From Hsuehochloa calcarea (taxonomy: Eukaryota; Streptophyta; Magnoliopsida; Poales; Poaceae), in NCBI GenBank assembly GCA_036346395.1, contig CM070596.1, forward strand, positions 2,046,001 through 2,110,000: a DNA stretch of 64,000 bases. The letters run 5' to 3'. Position numbers and translations under genes: made by a program. This document shows positions 1 through 11,960 of the stretch, in pieces (the stretch's first letter is position 1; every line of letters begins with the position of its first letter). The notes under the pieces are model-generated. The model was not told the DNA's origin. It ran no database searches and worked only from the letters and a program-made list of their open reading frames with translations.

Positions 1-1360
1 AATGTGTGTTCTGGTAAATTGAATTAACCAGAGTCTGATAATTTTCTTAGTATTAGTTACCTGGCTATCGTTTTAATTTACATGAATAATTCAGAATGCA
101 TCTTGATGGTGTGTTTTTTGGGGATTTCTTCCCATACGCATGAGTGTGCACAAAATGGAGGGTTTGCTGATGCTCTGTAAGAAAAATTCAATGCTTGCCA
201 AGGAAGGAGGCCAGGATCACATTATTATGTGGTTGAATTTGCTTAATTTTGTTAGATATTCCTAGTGATGTACATGAAATTGATCTGTTTTTGTTTGACT
301 ACTACAACTACTATATAAAGCTAACATTTTACCGTATAATGCCTTCTTTGTTGAAACAGCTACAGGATGCTTGTTTATCTGAAGTATTGCTTTCCGGGCC
401 TAGAATTTCCTCCAGGTTAGTAGCTGTAAAATTCATGGCAAATAATTTACCATTTCATTAATTCAAAGACAGATAAGTAGTTGGACCACAAACTATGTTT
501 TCCCTGTGCTATTGGGCTTTTGCTGGGCCTAGAACGTTGTGAATTGTAAAATGTGCTAATAAAACTATGTGTGGGAGCTTAAATTGATTTTCTAAAATTG
601 GAGAGTTCAACTCTACCATAGGGTGTTGGCGATATGTCATTTTCATAGGGGCATCTGTACACTTCCCAGCAGGATTATTTACAGAACCAGGAATACATAT
701 GAACTTGCTATGAAGGATGCTCTTATTAGAATATAGAACTCCATGCGATGTTCTCATGCGATCTATTTTCCAGGTCATGGCATAATTCCCCATCCTGCCT
801 TCATTCAATGAGAGAGGAGCTTCTGCAATTTGTTGCTTGAGGAGTCTAAGATGCTCAGTTCTGAAGTATTTAAGGTTTTCAATTCTTCTTGTGGAAAATG
901 CCCAAACATATGCTGTCTACTATGAATGGATGGATGGATACAGGAGCTACTTTGGAAGTTGTCAAATGTGCTTTTGCACAAGAGAGTTTTGAACCTAGAA
1001 ATGACCCTTCTAGTACTCTTGATGCATCTGTGTCAAGAGGATGAAGATGATATTAGTATTGGAAGCCCAGAGAGTGAAAATTACAAGTGAACCATACAAC
1101 GAAGTTGCTGTCTTACTGGTTCAGATGGTGTACTTTCCCGGATTGATTTGCTCAATAGTGAAGCAGCGAACTTTCCTTCTTGTTCTGTGCAGGGACCAGA
1201 TTCTAACTGACAATTGATTTGCTTCACGCTGTCACGGCTGCTGAAGCCTCAACTGATCATTGATTTGCCAGATGTGGTCGAGCTGCTCGTCAGTACAGAA
1301 TTCTCATCTTGGTGAAGCATCCAAGTGGTTTGGAGCAATTCCTCTCTCCCGATACAATGA
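1..1360 (+). pseudogene. Decayed coding-like sequence of unknown origin
   Basis: I do not recognise a gene here. Short plus-strand stretches look exon-like: one following an AG near 360 reads toward SEVLLSGPRISS, and another around 930-1090 reads as acidic and serine-rich peptide with frame changes. Stops and frameshifts interrupt every reading longer than about 70 residues. It could be the eroded 3' end of a gene starting left of the window or untranslated sequence of a real transcript. The call rests only on coding-like texture. Confidence 0.25.
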
Positions 1361-1842
1361 TGGAAGGTGAGGATTCTTTCTTTCAGTTGAGCATTGTACT
1401 TCTATTTTCCTGTCTTACAGTGTTTCATCATCCATTTGTTTCAGATTATTTCTGTGGACTTTGTAGTTAGGGTGCTTTGAGCAAGGGAGACGAATCCTAA
1501 AGTAAGGCGAGAGCAGAGGGGAATGCGACCATAAGGAAAGAGGTTTTGAGGCAGTTGATTTTGATGGGTGGTTCCTCCTGTACAGAGCTCTCTATACACG
1601 CGATGAACGTGATCCATAGTTCCATACACTTAACAGTAAATGACTTCCTGTAATTCAATTCACTGTAAAATATAAAGTAACACAGGAGCGCTGGCATGTA
1701 TAGCACGAGGTACTACGACCAATTGATATTCATATCAAACTAATCGCACTGGTGACATATTTGTAAAACCACGTGGCTATGGCTGAGACATCATATTCGT
1801 CCATCCTCACACCCACTTTCCATTTACACTACATTTGTGAAA

Positions 1843-1930
1843 ACCCCTTATACCCTAACCTCTTAACCTCTTAACCTCATACCCTAACCCCTAAACCCTA
1901 AAACCGTAAATCCTAAAACCCTAAAACCGA
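1843..1930. repeat. Telomere-like degenerate CCCTAAA repeats
   Basis: About 90 bases are made of variants of CCCTAAA and CCTAACC, the plant telomere motif in C-rich orientation. The units are degenerate (CTTAACC, CCTAAAACC), so this is an interstitial telomere-like tract and not a chromosome end. It stops about 24 bases before the terminal repeat of the CACTA element at 1954. Confidence 0.75.
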
Positions 1931-1964
1931 AATGCGTATATGGCTATATATGTCACTACTACAG

Positions 1965-2245
1965 AACACGTCATCACGGCGGTTGGAACCGTCATCACGA
2001 CGGTTTCCAAATCGTCTATATTTATTAAATCTGTGATAACAGCGATTACCCGAGCGGTTCAAAACCGTCGTGATAACACTTATCACGAGCGGTTTTTAAC
2101 GTAGAACCGTGCGTGATAACCACTTATCCGAGCGGTTTACTTTAAAAACCGTCGTGAAGGCTATTACCACGAGCGATTTTATGTTGAAACCGTGCGTAGT
2201 AATAGCCTTCACGACGGTTTCAACATAAAACCGTCAAATAGTGCT
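1965..2245. repeat. CACTA left subterminal repeats
   Basis: Roughly ten short copies of a motif such as AACCGTCGTGATAA or ACCGCTCGTGATA occur in both orientations within 280 bases. In the En/Spm family such subterminal repeats are transposase-binding sites; that role is family knowledge. The same motif families recur at 7140-7275 and 11735-11955. Confidence 0.85.
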
Positions 2246-3080
2246 TGGCGACCCTAGCTACATTGTTTCTTTGTTTTTGGCGGCCTCGGGAATTGCTAGC
2301 CATGCCCTCGAAAACAAGCATGTACAAAAAGCAGATACATCGCGAGAGAATCAATTGTTGACAACTCAAATTGACCATTACTCAAAATAAATTAATAAAG
2401 ATCGAATTTGTTGAAGTATTTTTGTTATAGTTGTACAATTGGATTACAATTAAGTCAATTGTTTGCGTGAATCTACGGGTCGGCGATGGAGTGAAACTCT
2501 CCTTTGTTAACTATTTACGTCATGATAAAGGTGCATAGTTGCCCTCGAACTTCCACGAGCTCTTGCAGCGAGTCCATGTAAATCTATTATCAAACCACGC
2601 TAGGTCAAGAAAAAATGGTAAGGATATATATTTGAATTTACAATTACAAAAAAATTATTTGAGATTTACAAACCTCGGATTCTTCATCTTAGCACTAATG
2701 ATTTCTTTGCATATGATGGCAAGCGTAGAATGCACATAGCTCATCATTTTTTCTTTGGCGACCTTTGCAAAAATAGAATTACATATGTCGTATAGTCGAT
2801 TGAAGACACATTTTTATGAAGTATGATATATATAGGATTATTGTGTTGTAGCGCGTCGGAAATTTAGTCTGTGTGTTAGTTGGTATTTGGATCCCTTGTA
2901 TCTTCCTTGTTGGCTAACATAGGAGATGAGCGAACTACATAATTGAAAAAGTTATCCTCGGGCATTTCAAGCGAAGGAAGACTACAATAGAGTTATGTAT
3001 GGAGGAAATGATCATACTTGTCGAGTATTCCTTGCGAGAATCTTTGAAGTCGTGATCGTTTGACTAGGAATCAAGATATA
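2246..3080. other. CACTA internal sequence without recognisable gene
   Basis: AT-rich sequence between the left subterminal repeats and the Ulp1-like remnant. It probably represents the transposon gene's 3' flank. Only short open frames occur and none resembles a known protein. Confidence 0.5.
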
Positions 3081-5249
3081 TCACGTGTTCCTCTTGGGTA
3101 TAATGACTAAAAGGATCGATGGTACATACTCATGTATGTCGCTATAACTATTAAACCTAAGTACAAATGAAATTTGAATAGCAAATAGTGAAGCACTTAC
3201 CCTTGGTTGTAGGGCACCAGTATGTAGTCCTTGCGATTCTGAAGAAGCAATGCCGTCGTTATATAGTTCTCGCGAAGGTCGCGTCGCTTGGATGGTTTGC
3301 ATAGATACCACGTGTGGGTCGAGGAAACCCACCGGTTCTCGCCCTTCCCGGGCATTTTTCATCATGTATCTATACATAAGCAATGAGTTGCGATATTTAT
3401 CGGTATTACATGAATGTAGAACTTGATTGTACACACTTACAGTGTCCAACATCGTAGAAGCGAGGCGTCGAGGGCTTCGAGATTGAATAGGTTGAATAAG
3501 TCGTTGAAGCCCACCACGTTGTTCGCACCGTGAAGAAATGCTCATCCTTGTATGCGACGGTGATTCCAGTATCGCACCCCTTCTTTGCGGTATTCCGCAA
3601 GTACCAGGCATGCAAAGCCTGACAAGCAAATCCAGCGTGGGCTAATTGTGCGTTAGGGCACAACGGTTTTCCGATGGAGTACTTCCCGTGCTTCTGGGAC
3701 TTGGGAGGCGGCTTAATGTTCGTCGATTTCGATTTGGCCTTAACGATTGGCGGTCTTCCGCGAGACGACTAGGGAACCGATACGTAGCACGCTTTTGTTG
3801 TTCCTTGGCGCTTCTCCACGGTAACCGATGAGGTGGCCTTCTGAGGCGAAATATGAGGTGGAGTCATGGAGGGTTCCGTTGGAGAGGAATGGTCCTGTCG
3901 AGATTGCGGCACTGCTGGGTCCAGGACGATGTCCGTCTTGGGCCACTGGATAAAACTGTGCACGGCATCCCCTAGTGTTGTGATCTCTTCGTTCGGGCGA
4001 ATGTCCGAGGACCGCCATGAAATGTTGATGTACCATGTCCACCTCCACCCTTGCGTAACCATGCGCCACCGACACCGTCGCATGCTCCTTCCGGTATGGA
4101 TGCACCATCCCCTGACCTCAATAGGAATGGACCCAACTAACCTCGCTTGGAGCTTGCGAGCCGTCGGCTCCTACAAAACGATACGCAATTAGCTAAGGCG
4201 CCCTATAGGTCTATCTTGGGTGCATTCCATAGATGTACATTACCTTGATGCGGTCTATCGGTAATTGGTCGTCGTCATGTTCAAAATTATGCGTGGGCCG
4301 CGATACTACTCCGATGTCGAGGACTTGTTCCGCAATAACGAGGCGCTTGATCGGGTTGCGGAGTACTTGATTCGATTGATCCCGCAAACTTGCTATCTGC
4401 CCTGAAATTCTACCTAAGCGTTCCAACGATTGTCGTATTCGCCTTGGATCTCTTCCTACTTCTATACATGAAGTAGTCGTCATGAATCCATGTACCCAAG
4501 GTACGTTAACCCCTTGCTCGCGTGCGACCGTGCTCCTTGTTTCCTAGGGCCGTAGATAGTATATCCTTCTCCCGTGTTCTTGGAAGGAGCCTTAAGATTG
4601 GGCAATCAATTCACGCCGCAAGAGGTCATCATGTTATTATAGTCACTATGAAGTTATGGACTTATAAACAAGTAGGTAGTTCGACATATTTACCACACGT
4701 TGGGACACTTCTGGTCCGCGGTTTGGGAAAGTGACGCGCCATCGACGAGACTTTGCCTCGCTTTTAACTGTGCACGGAACACGGGTGTGTGATATCGAAA
4801 TAGATTCTCCTCCTCCGCCTCCCATTGCGCGGATTTAGCCGTCACCTAGCGGTGCCGAGTCGTGGGGTGAGTGTTTCGTGCTGGATTGCTTTGTGCGCCG
4901 CACTTTGCTCCTTAAATTCATCCGTCGCCTTCATAGCCACAAAGGCGTTCCATGTTTCCGCCAAGAATGGAAACTTCGTGAAGGGCGTCTCACTCTTGTT
5001 CACGTCTGCGTGACAAGAACGCTCTTGAAGGTCCTCCACGCGTGACACATGGAGAGCAAGGCATGCCGCTCGGCGCGTTTCATGTCTCTTTCGGGATAGT
5101 GAACCGCTTGAAAGGTCTTCCCACAAGACGCGCTCTCGATCTTTTGTCGAGACTTCCACTTTGGTGTGGTGATAGGACCTTTCCCTTGCAAGATCCGCAG
5201 ATGGTCGGAATCTCGCCGATGCCGGGGACTCATAGGGACCCAACGTCAC
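3081..5249 (-). pseudogene. CACTA second gene remnant: DUF8039 and Ulp1-like protease
   Basis: Read on the minus strand, consecutive frames resemble the long non-transposase protein found in many grass CACTA elements. At 4842-5249 there is a segment with ETWNAFVAMKATDEFKEQSA, typical of its middle part. Between about 3740 and 4110 the pieces YARVEVDMVH and FIQWPKTDIVLDPAVPQSRQ match the region after the DUF8039 domain. At 3081-3663 come AWYLRNTAKKGCDTG, VAYKDEHFF and VGFLDPHVVSMQTIQ, the usual lead-in to the Ulp1-type cysteine protease domain. Several frameshifts and stops separate these pieces and the catalytic end is not recognisable. The encoded protease would be of the SUMO-protease fold; its role in transposition is not established. 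Confidence 0.65.
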
Positions 5250-6915
5250 CGACCTCCGTGATGGTCGATTGGCGCGAGCAATTTCGATATTCCTCTACCA
5301 TCTCTCTTATGTATCGTGGCGTCGGATGTGCGGCGAAGACGGCGCCCTGCCATGTCCGGTGTGATGCAAGGACTGCCTCGCCATCTCGCTTACTTCCTAT
5401 CTATATAAGTTACGACGCAATTATTACATAGTATATAATATATGGAAATTGCACAAATTGTAACATTTCGGATCCAACCAAAAGAAAAGTGTGATTAATC
5501 AAACACAAACACAAACACAAACATCAAAAAAAGCGTGATTAGCCAAATTGTAACGACTTGTTGTACTAAGTTTCAAACAATTGAGCAACATTTTGCACCA
5601 TCCAAACACTACATATATGAAGAAATTCTTTTGTCAGCCAATGAGTCTTGAATTACTTTTTTCCTTTAGCATACCATTTATCAGGATGATCTACACAAGA
5701 ACAGTACTTGGATGATCAATTCCCCATGTACAAAAAGACTCATGGACATGTACAAGGATGAATATCTCTACAGATTATACTATAATTTGCATTACAACTA
5801 TTTTCTTGATAATTATCCATAAGAAAATGAATTAATCCAACAACTAGTAGTACCCTAAGTCCTGTTAAATTCTTAGCAATGTGAGATGGTTTTGCACACA
5901 AAATACATATAATTTCTTAGCAAACTATGCACTAAGGATATCTTGAACCCCTTGCAAATAGAACTGAACACCTAGCTCCCAAAATAGGAATTTATCACAA
6001 GATGTGGCTTTCCATTCCTATCATCATAAATAATACAAAATGTCAACACAGACAACCACAAAAAGCGAAACAAACTAAGCACAACCACCAATTTTGTCAT
6101 TCTCATGGCGACATTTAACAATAATACGACATAAATGCTATTAAATTTCAAGTCGGATTATTCTACACTAAAATACCAACAGATGAAAAGGTCATCCAAC
6201 TCTATCCGGATTCCGATTACATATGGCAATGTCCACCGTGTCCACAATCAAAAGCTTGGACAATCCTTCTTGAAAATTAAAGCCATTGTCGATCCTAATG
6301 TTTATCCGAGTATTTCCGTTAGGGATGTTCGAGAGACTCAGAGAAAAATGATTAGAAGGGACGAAGGTTTCATCGAAGAGTGGAAGTCGAGCTAATGATA
6401 ACGCTCTGCGACTTCACTCAACGAGCAATGAACGCGTGGAGTTTTCATCTAGCGTGGTAGAAAAGATCAAGGGTTGTCTTTAATTCTTGAAGTCTAAGTT
6501 TACTATTTACCATTCGTTTTTGTCGTTGGTTGTAATTCAACTTTCATCGAATGTCCTGCAGTAACTTGTGAACACTCACAAAGCTTAAGACCTGTCCACC
6601 GAAAGGAAAGACACAAGAGAAAAAGCATATTCGATGTTCCTAGTTAGGCTATGTAGAACTATCTCTCTCTCTTTACAGAAAACTTTCCCCAAGGTCCGAT
6701 CAATCCTCAAAGTTACGGATCTAGTTCAATTTCGTCTTCGATATTGAGGACATGATAGCCATCCAAAGATGATCAACGAGTTTATCAAAATTGCAACAAC
6801 ATCATTGAATTCACCGCAACTATAAAAATATCGAATCTAACTACCCTAAACGGAAAACATCAATCCAACATTTTCACAATATATCACCTCCTTAGCAACT
6901 TCCACCTGTCCTATC
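5250..6915. other. CACTA internal AT-rich stretch, no recognisable gene
   Basis: There is a short run of CAAACA units near 5503-5525 and an 86-residue open frame at 6135-6395 that matches nothing I know. Otherwise this is unremarkable AT-rich transposon interior. Confidence 0.45.
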
Positions 6916-6916
6916 C

Positions 6917-7080
6917 ATGGGAATCGAGCTTACCCGAGCAGGTGGCGGTGGCGGAGGTGGCCGCTCGGAGGCGCCGGGGTCGGGAGGAGGGCGCCGGGTC
7001 GGGAGGCGTCGAGACGCAGGCGGCCGGGCTCTGGGAGGCGCCGGGTCGGGGAGGAGGCGCCGGGTCGGGAGGCGGCAGGA
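6917..7080. repeat. GC-rich degenerate tandem repeat inside CACTA
   Basis: Variants of GGCGCCGGGTCGGGAGG repeat several times. The open frames across it (glycine/arginine-rich on the plus strand) follow from the repeat and do not look like a real protein. A comparable repeat block (11495-11690) stands just inside the true right end of the element, so this may be the equivalent block of a second, fused CACTA end. Confidence 0.6.
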
Positions 7081-7081
7081 C

Positions 7082-7124
7082 GTTCGAGACGATAGGGTTA
7101 GATCAAAACCCTATCGTCTCGAAC
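7082..7124. repeat. Perfect 18-bp inverted repeat (hairpin)
   Basis: Bases 7082-7099 are the exact reverse complement of 7107-7124, separated by a 7-base loop. The arms contain GACGATAGGGTT and its complement. It lies between the GC-rich block and an internal set of subterminal repeats. Confidence 0.9.
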
Positions 7125-7139
7125 CTTATATAGTCAACA

Positions 7140-7275
7140 CGCATCACAGCGGTTCTAGGGAACCGCGTGATGCGTAAACATCCAGACGGTTCTTGAGAAA
7201 CCGCCGTGATGTTTCCACATCCAGACGGTTGCGTAAACATCACGACGGTTTTTGAAGAGCCGTCGTGATGTTTAC
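7140..7275. repeat. Internal block of CACTA subterminal-type repeats
   Basis: Motifs such as CCGCCGTGATGTTT and CATCACGACGGTTT occur in both orientations, of the same kind as those at the two element ends. No CACTA terminus follows, so this looks like an end that has lost its terminal repeat. It suggests that the 10-kb element is a fusion or contains a nested, truncated element. Confidence 0.75.
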
Positions 7276-7631
7276 TCGTAACCTACATTCTATCCTAAGG
7301 AAGATAGACCTATCGGTAACTCTGACGGTGCAATTCCTCCTAAAATAGACTCCTTACCAATCTAGAATATTTGGACCTTGCCGAATAATCTCACCGGCAT
7401 CATCCGCAACTGCTCCAAACCTCACCCAATATGCTAGGCAACGATAATCCAACTTTGGCGATGCCCTCCTAATCTCCAACACTATCTTTGTATTCTAACA
7501 AGTTTGAAGGTCACATCCCAACTTCCTAGGCAATGCAAGGGACAACCAAGGTGGAATTCCTATATGAGTTAAGAAACTGTAGATCTATACCACATTCAAT
7601 TAGTAATATATCCATCACTCTTAAAGTTTTA

Positions 7632-7695
7632 TAAAAGAACCGTCTGTGATTCATTATCACAGACGGCTCTATTCTAGATCCGTCTGTGATATCCC
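7632..7695. repeat. Second-type subterminal repeats (CCGTCTGTGAT)
   Basis: Three copies of a CCGTCTGTGAT-type motif, two forming an inverted pair around TCATTATCACAGA. The motif differs from the CGTCGTGAT type used at the element ends and resembles the subterminal motif of another grass CACTA group. It marks the left side of the transposase half. Confidence 0.6.
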
Positions 7696-7889
7696 ACAAC
7701 AGCATGTATGAACTGTTGGATAAGCAGTATGATGACAAGTTTGAGTTCAAAAGTTCATATCTAATTCAACTCAACATTACCATGAATATCCACATTGACA
7801 TCAATATTAAAGATCACAAGTCCATAACACATTAACACATGACAATGGAATAAATAAATTAATTACAATGGAGTAATTAAATTCTTAAT

Positions 7890-10720
7890 TAAAATACAAC
7901 CCTTCATGATGATCGACGCGCATATAGCTAGCTTCCTCACCGGGTTCTTCCTCGAGCCCGATGCCGCTCCGAAAGGTGGCAACTCGTCAAATTGATTGTA
8001 TTCTTACTCGCTCCACTACATTCTCAACTCCGACAATCCTCCTTTTCCATGAAGAACTACGTGGCGCTTCTTATTTGCCGGTCGGTTACATAGAAGACTT
8101 GAACAACTTGGTTAGCCAAGATCGAATGGTTCGTCTTTGTATCCGACACGCTCGAGGTCCACGGTAGTGACGCCGCATTTGTCGACCTTCACCTGTGGGA
8201 GATGGACCCAACGGCACGAAATAGGGATCTTGAAAAGCACGTAGTCGATCTCCCATATCTCCTCTATTTGCCCATAGTACGAGCTCCTCACCCATCGGAT
8301 CGAATGCATCTATGCGACACCGCTCAGACCGGCTCTTCCTATCCCGAGATGCCAGATAAAATGTGTACCCATTTATGTCGATCCTTGCCATGTGATAATT
8401 GTAAAATGTGGCCCTCTTGCCAACCATAGCAACAGATCATCACTTGATGACCTCCGAGTGATTCGCACCTTTAACCATTCGTTGAACCGACGTTGTGTTC
8501 TCTCGTGATCCAAACCTCCAACCGGTCCGATTCGTTGGCGCACTCATGTCTTTGTGCTCGCCGATGTACGGGGACACTTGGGTCATGTGTTGCAAGACCG
8601 TGAAATGGGCTTGAGCGACGTATCCAGATCGGGAGTGATTGATTTCCTTCCGATGGTCCCGATACCATCCGCTCTCCCTCATGACGAGATAGAGGCACAC
8701 CAATCGGATCCACCGAGCCATGTAGTCGACGCAGAACTCAATGACCTCTTCCGTTGCATAACCTTCGATGATGCGCCTCCGGCCGAGATCGATTCCGACG
8801 AGGACTTGGGAATTCCATGTACCTCTCGAACGGGTACATATGACGAGAAACAGGGTCGCATATCTTTATCTCTTTCACAAGGTGAACAATGAGATGGACC
8901 ATGATATCGAAAAATGACGGAGGGAAATACATCTCAAGATGACACAGAGTCGCCACTACCTCCCGCAGAGCATCTAGTCCTTGGGGATCGATGACCTTCT
9001 CGAGCAATTGAGTTGAAGAAATAACACACCTCAAGATTGCCACTCTGGACCTTGTTCGGAAGATACTCCTAATTGCAACAGAATCATTTGTGTCATCAAG
9101 ACACGACAATCATGCGACTTCATACCAATTAATTTCAAATCTTGCATAGAAATAAGTTTCTTAATGTTAGCGGAGTAACCAGACGGGACTTTCACACGTG
9201 CAAGCTCGCACGCTTCATTTCTCTGGCCTTGGGCAGTGTAGCAAGTCTGGGGAAGGTACGTTCGTCTGATCGGTCTCTTTCCGTGCTAACTCGGTCCTTA
9301 TGTTCATATCGACCAAGTCACGCCGTGCGTTAACACCATCCTTTGTTTTGCCACTAATGTTCAGCAAGAGACCAATCAAGCTATCACATACATTCTTCTC
9401 TACGTGCATAACGTCGATGCAGTGGCGAACTTCTAAGTACTCCCAATAAGGCAAGTCCCAAAAAATTGACCGCTTCTTCCAGATGTTCTTCTCACGGGTT
9501 CTTAATTTACGTCCCTTCCCAAGCACAACATCGATATCCTTAACCATATCATAGACCTCTTTCCCACTAAAAGCCCTTGAAGCTGAACCGTCTTCCTTAT
9601 TTCCGTCGAATTGTTTCTTCATCTTGCGGTATGGGTGACTCTCGGAAGGAACCTACGGTGATGCATATACGATTTTGCGAGTTGTTCGACCATACACTCT
9701 CCGTAGCATCTAAGCAGGTCGGAGGCTTTGGATCCTTTTGTCTGAAGCTGACAGTTACCAAGGGCGGAAAATCATTGATGGTGCGAACAACATGGCGCGT
9801 AAAGTGAAGTTCTCTCGTTTGTACGCATCCCATACCTGTACCCTTCGTTCCACAGTGTCACAAGATCTTCCAGCAATGGTGCTAGGTACACATCAATATC
9901 ATTCCCAGGTTGCTTCGGCCCTTGGATAAGTAGTGACATCAAAATGTACTTCCGCTTCATACAGAGCCAAGGAGGAAGGTTGTACATACATAGATTCACG
10001 GGCCAGGTGCTATGTCGGATGCTCATGTTACCGAAAGGATTCATTCCATCCGTACTCAACCCTAACCTTATGTTCCTCGGTTCCCGAACTCTTAAGCTCC
10101 GATCGAAGTTTCTCCACCGCGTAATCGCAGGTGTCTTAGCTTTCCATCTCTCTTACGCTCCTCTGAGCGCCAACGCAGCAATCTTGCCTCCTTTGGGTTC
10201 GCAAATAAACGCTTCAAACGTGGGATTACAGGCAGATACCACAACATCTTAGCAGAGGTCCTTGCTTCACCTTAGCAGGATTTTGACGCTTGTATTGGGA
10301 TGCTTTGCACACGGGACAATAATGCATGTCTGCATACTCTTTACGGTAGAGGATACAATCGTTCGGACATGCATGTATTCTTTCTACTTCCATTCCCAAT
10401 GGGCAAATAACCTTCTTTGCTTGATAGGTGGTCTGCCAACACGTTTCCCTCGAAGGATGTCCGCTAGGAGACCTAACAACGCCGTGAAACTCTTATCGGA
10501 CCAACTATTGCTTGCCTTCAATTTCAGCAGTTCAAGCACGGTTGACAACCTTGTGTATTCCGCTGCGGCCAGGGAACAAAGGTCTCACCGAGTCCTCCCT
10601 TAAGCCCTCGAATTTACAAAACTCTCTCTCACTGTAGTTCTCTTGCATCGCGAGCATCCGATCCAGTTGTCATCGTGCCCCTATCCTCATCAAAAGCACG
10701 ATCCACATCCGCAAATCATT
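7890..10720 (-). pseudogene. CACTA TNP2-type transposase remnant
   Basis: On the minus strand, broken frames give the order of a grass TNP2 transposase. Near 10400-10250 there is a cysteine-bearing lead-in (ADMHYCPVCKASQYKRQNPA). Then come FGNMSIRHSTWPVNLCMYNL and LLIQGPKQPGNDIDVYLAPL (9772-10059), the Transposase_21 core. Next are IFWDLPYWEYLEVRHCIDVM and VEKNVCDSLIGLLLNISGKT (9215-9622). DUF4218 pieces follow with LEMYFPPSFFDIMVHLIVHL (8738-9109) and FTVLQHMTQVSPYIGEHKDM (8440-8721). Last is a DUF4216-like tail with IWEIDYVLFKIPI and VGYKDEPF (about 8112-8310). At least six frameshifts or stops break the reading, so it cannot make a working transposase. In intact relatives this protein binds subterminal repeats and cuts the ends. 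Confidence 0.88.
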
Positions 10721-11490
10721 GACTTCTCGGCGATGTCGTCATTATTAACCGTATAATCGCTCTTCACCGTGTGGTCCAACATGTATACCCTTTTTGAAAC
10801 CCCTTGAATCAAGTGCGCTCGATCGCGCCGTTGTTAAACATCTTCGATTACGCAATCAATGCACGACGATACATAAAATTTATCCTTCTTCAACATATCA
10901 CCTCGCAGCTCTTCTAAAAGCAACCACGCCATTAATGTAATCTTGACTCACACGGTTCACACCGTACATCCGATTCGATCCATCTACACTACGCATGTAA
11001 CAAATTAGTGTCAAATTGATTAGCGATTAATTTATAGCAAACGAAAATGTGCAATATAAACTCATTCTCCAACATTTGTATCTAAGGTTATTGAAAGAAA
11101 ACTCTTCACTAGTTATGTACCACACGCGGTGGCATAGCGTAGCCATGTCTACGCCACAACCATGATCCCTACCCTCGACACGATATCTATCTCAATTGAA
11201 CAATCATGCAACCCAAATATAGGCATCACCTCATACAACACTTATTAACCTAAAATACCGGAACACGTAAATGCAATATTGCTTGACTCCAAACCCCACG
11301 CATCGTGAACCTGTGTAAATTTTATTTTTTAAGCCAATTAATTATCCTAACTCAAATTTTAGTGATTATTAGACCTAATTCAATTTTATTAAGTTACCAC
11401 TCCTAAGTCAAATTTTAGTTCATTAGTTATAAGGTTTCAAAACTAAGATTTGCGGCTAATATTATTTATTCCAACATTGACGGTGCAAGA
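10721..11490. other. CACTA internal AT-rich stretch, no recognisable gene
   Basis: It probably covers the 5' part of the transposase transcription unit. I see no open frame of note. Confidence 0.45.
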
Positions 11491-11494
11491 TCAT

Positions 11495-11690
11495 GTGCTC
11501 ATACCAAGATTAGAGGAGGAGCCGCAGTTGGAGGAGCTAGGCGGGAAGTGGCGCTGGAGCGGTAGACACACAGAGTGAGGAGCTAGGGCAGAAGTGGCGC
11601 AGTTGGAGGAGCTAGGGCGGAAGTGGCGCTCGAGCGGTATACACAGCAGTGAGGAGCTAGGGCGGAAGGAAGTGGTAGACACAAAGGCAG
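11495..11690. repeat. Tandem repeat inside CACTA right end
   Basis: A unit around GGAGCTAGGGCGGAAGTGGC is repeated four to five times with variation. The serine-rich minus-strand frame across it (LRPSSSNC units) comes from the repeat. Its position just inside the subterminal repeats parallels the GC-rich block at 6917-7080. Confidence 0.75.
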
Positions 11691-11734
11691 TGCGGTGAGG
11701 ATGTCTCGGCTCAATTTATATGAAGACAGAAATC

Positions 11735-11960
11735 ACGATGGTTCTATTTCGAACCGCTCGTGATAGGCAATATCCTGCATCGCTTCGAAATAGAACTGTC
11801 AGTAACATCCGACGGTTATATTTGTAACTGTCAGGATATTTTATCGCAGCGGTTCAAATAGAACCGCTCGTGATAGGCCCGCGCTAAAACATAGTTCAGA
11901 CGACCCTAACTACGCGGTTCCAAAGGAACCGCCGTGATAGCCGTCTGCTATAGCCTCTTT
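11735..11960. repeat. CACTA right subterminal repeats
   Basis: Many copies of motifs such as GAACCGCTCGTGATAGGC and AACCGCCGTGATAG occur in both orientations, ending about 10 bases before the terminal TGTAGTAGTG. They mirror the left block at 1965-2245. Confidence 0.85.

Noticed and set aside
1843..1930. A real telomere or chromosome end
   Set aside because: The units are degenerate, short in number and followed by a transposon and genes.
6917..7177. Glycine/arginine-rich open frames
   Set aside because: They follow a GGCGCC-type tandem repeat inside the transposon and have no domain or intact gene structure.
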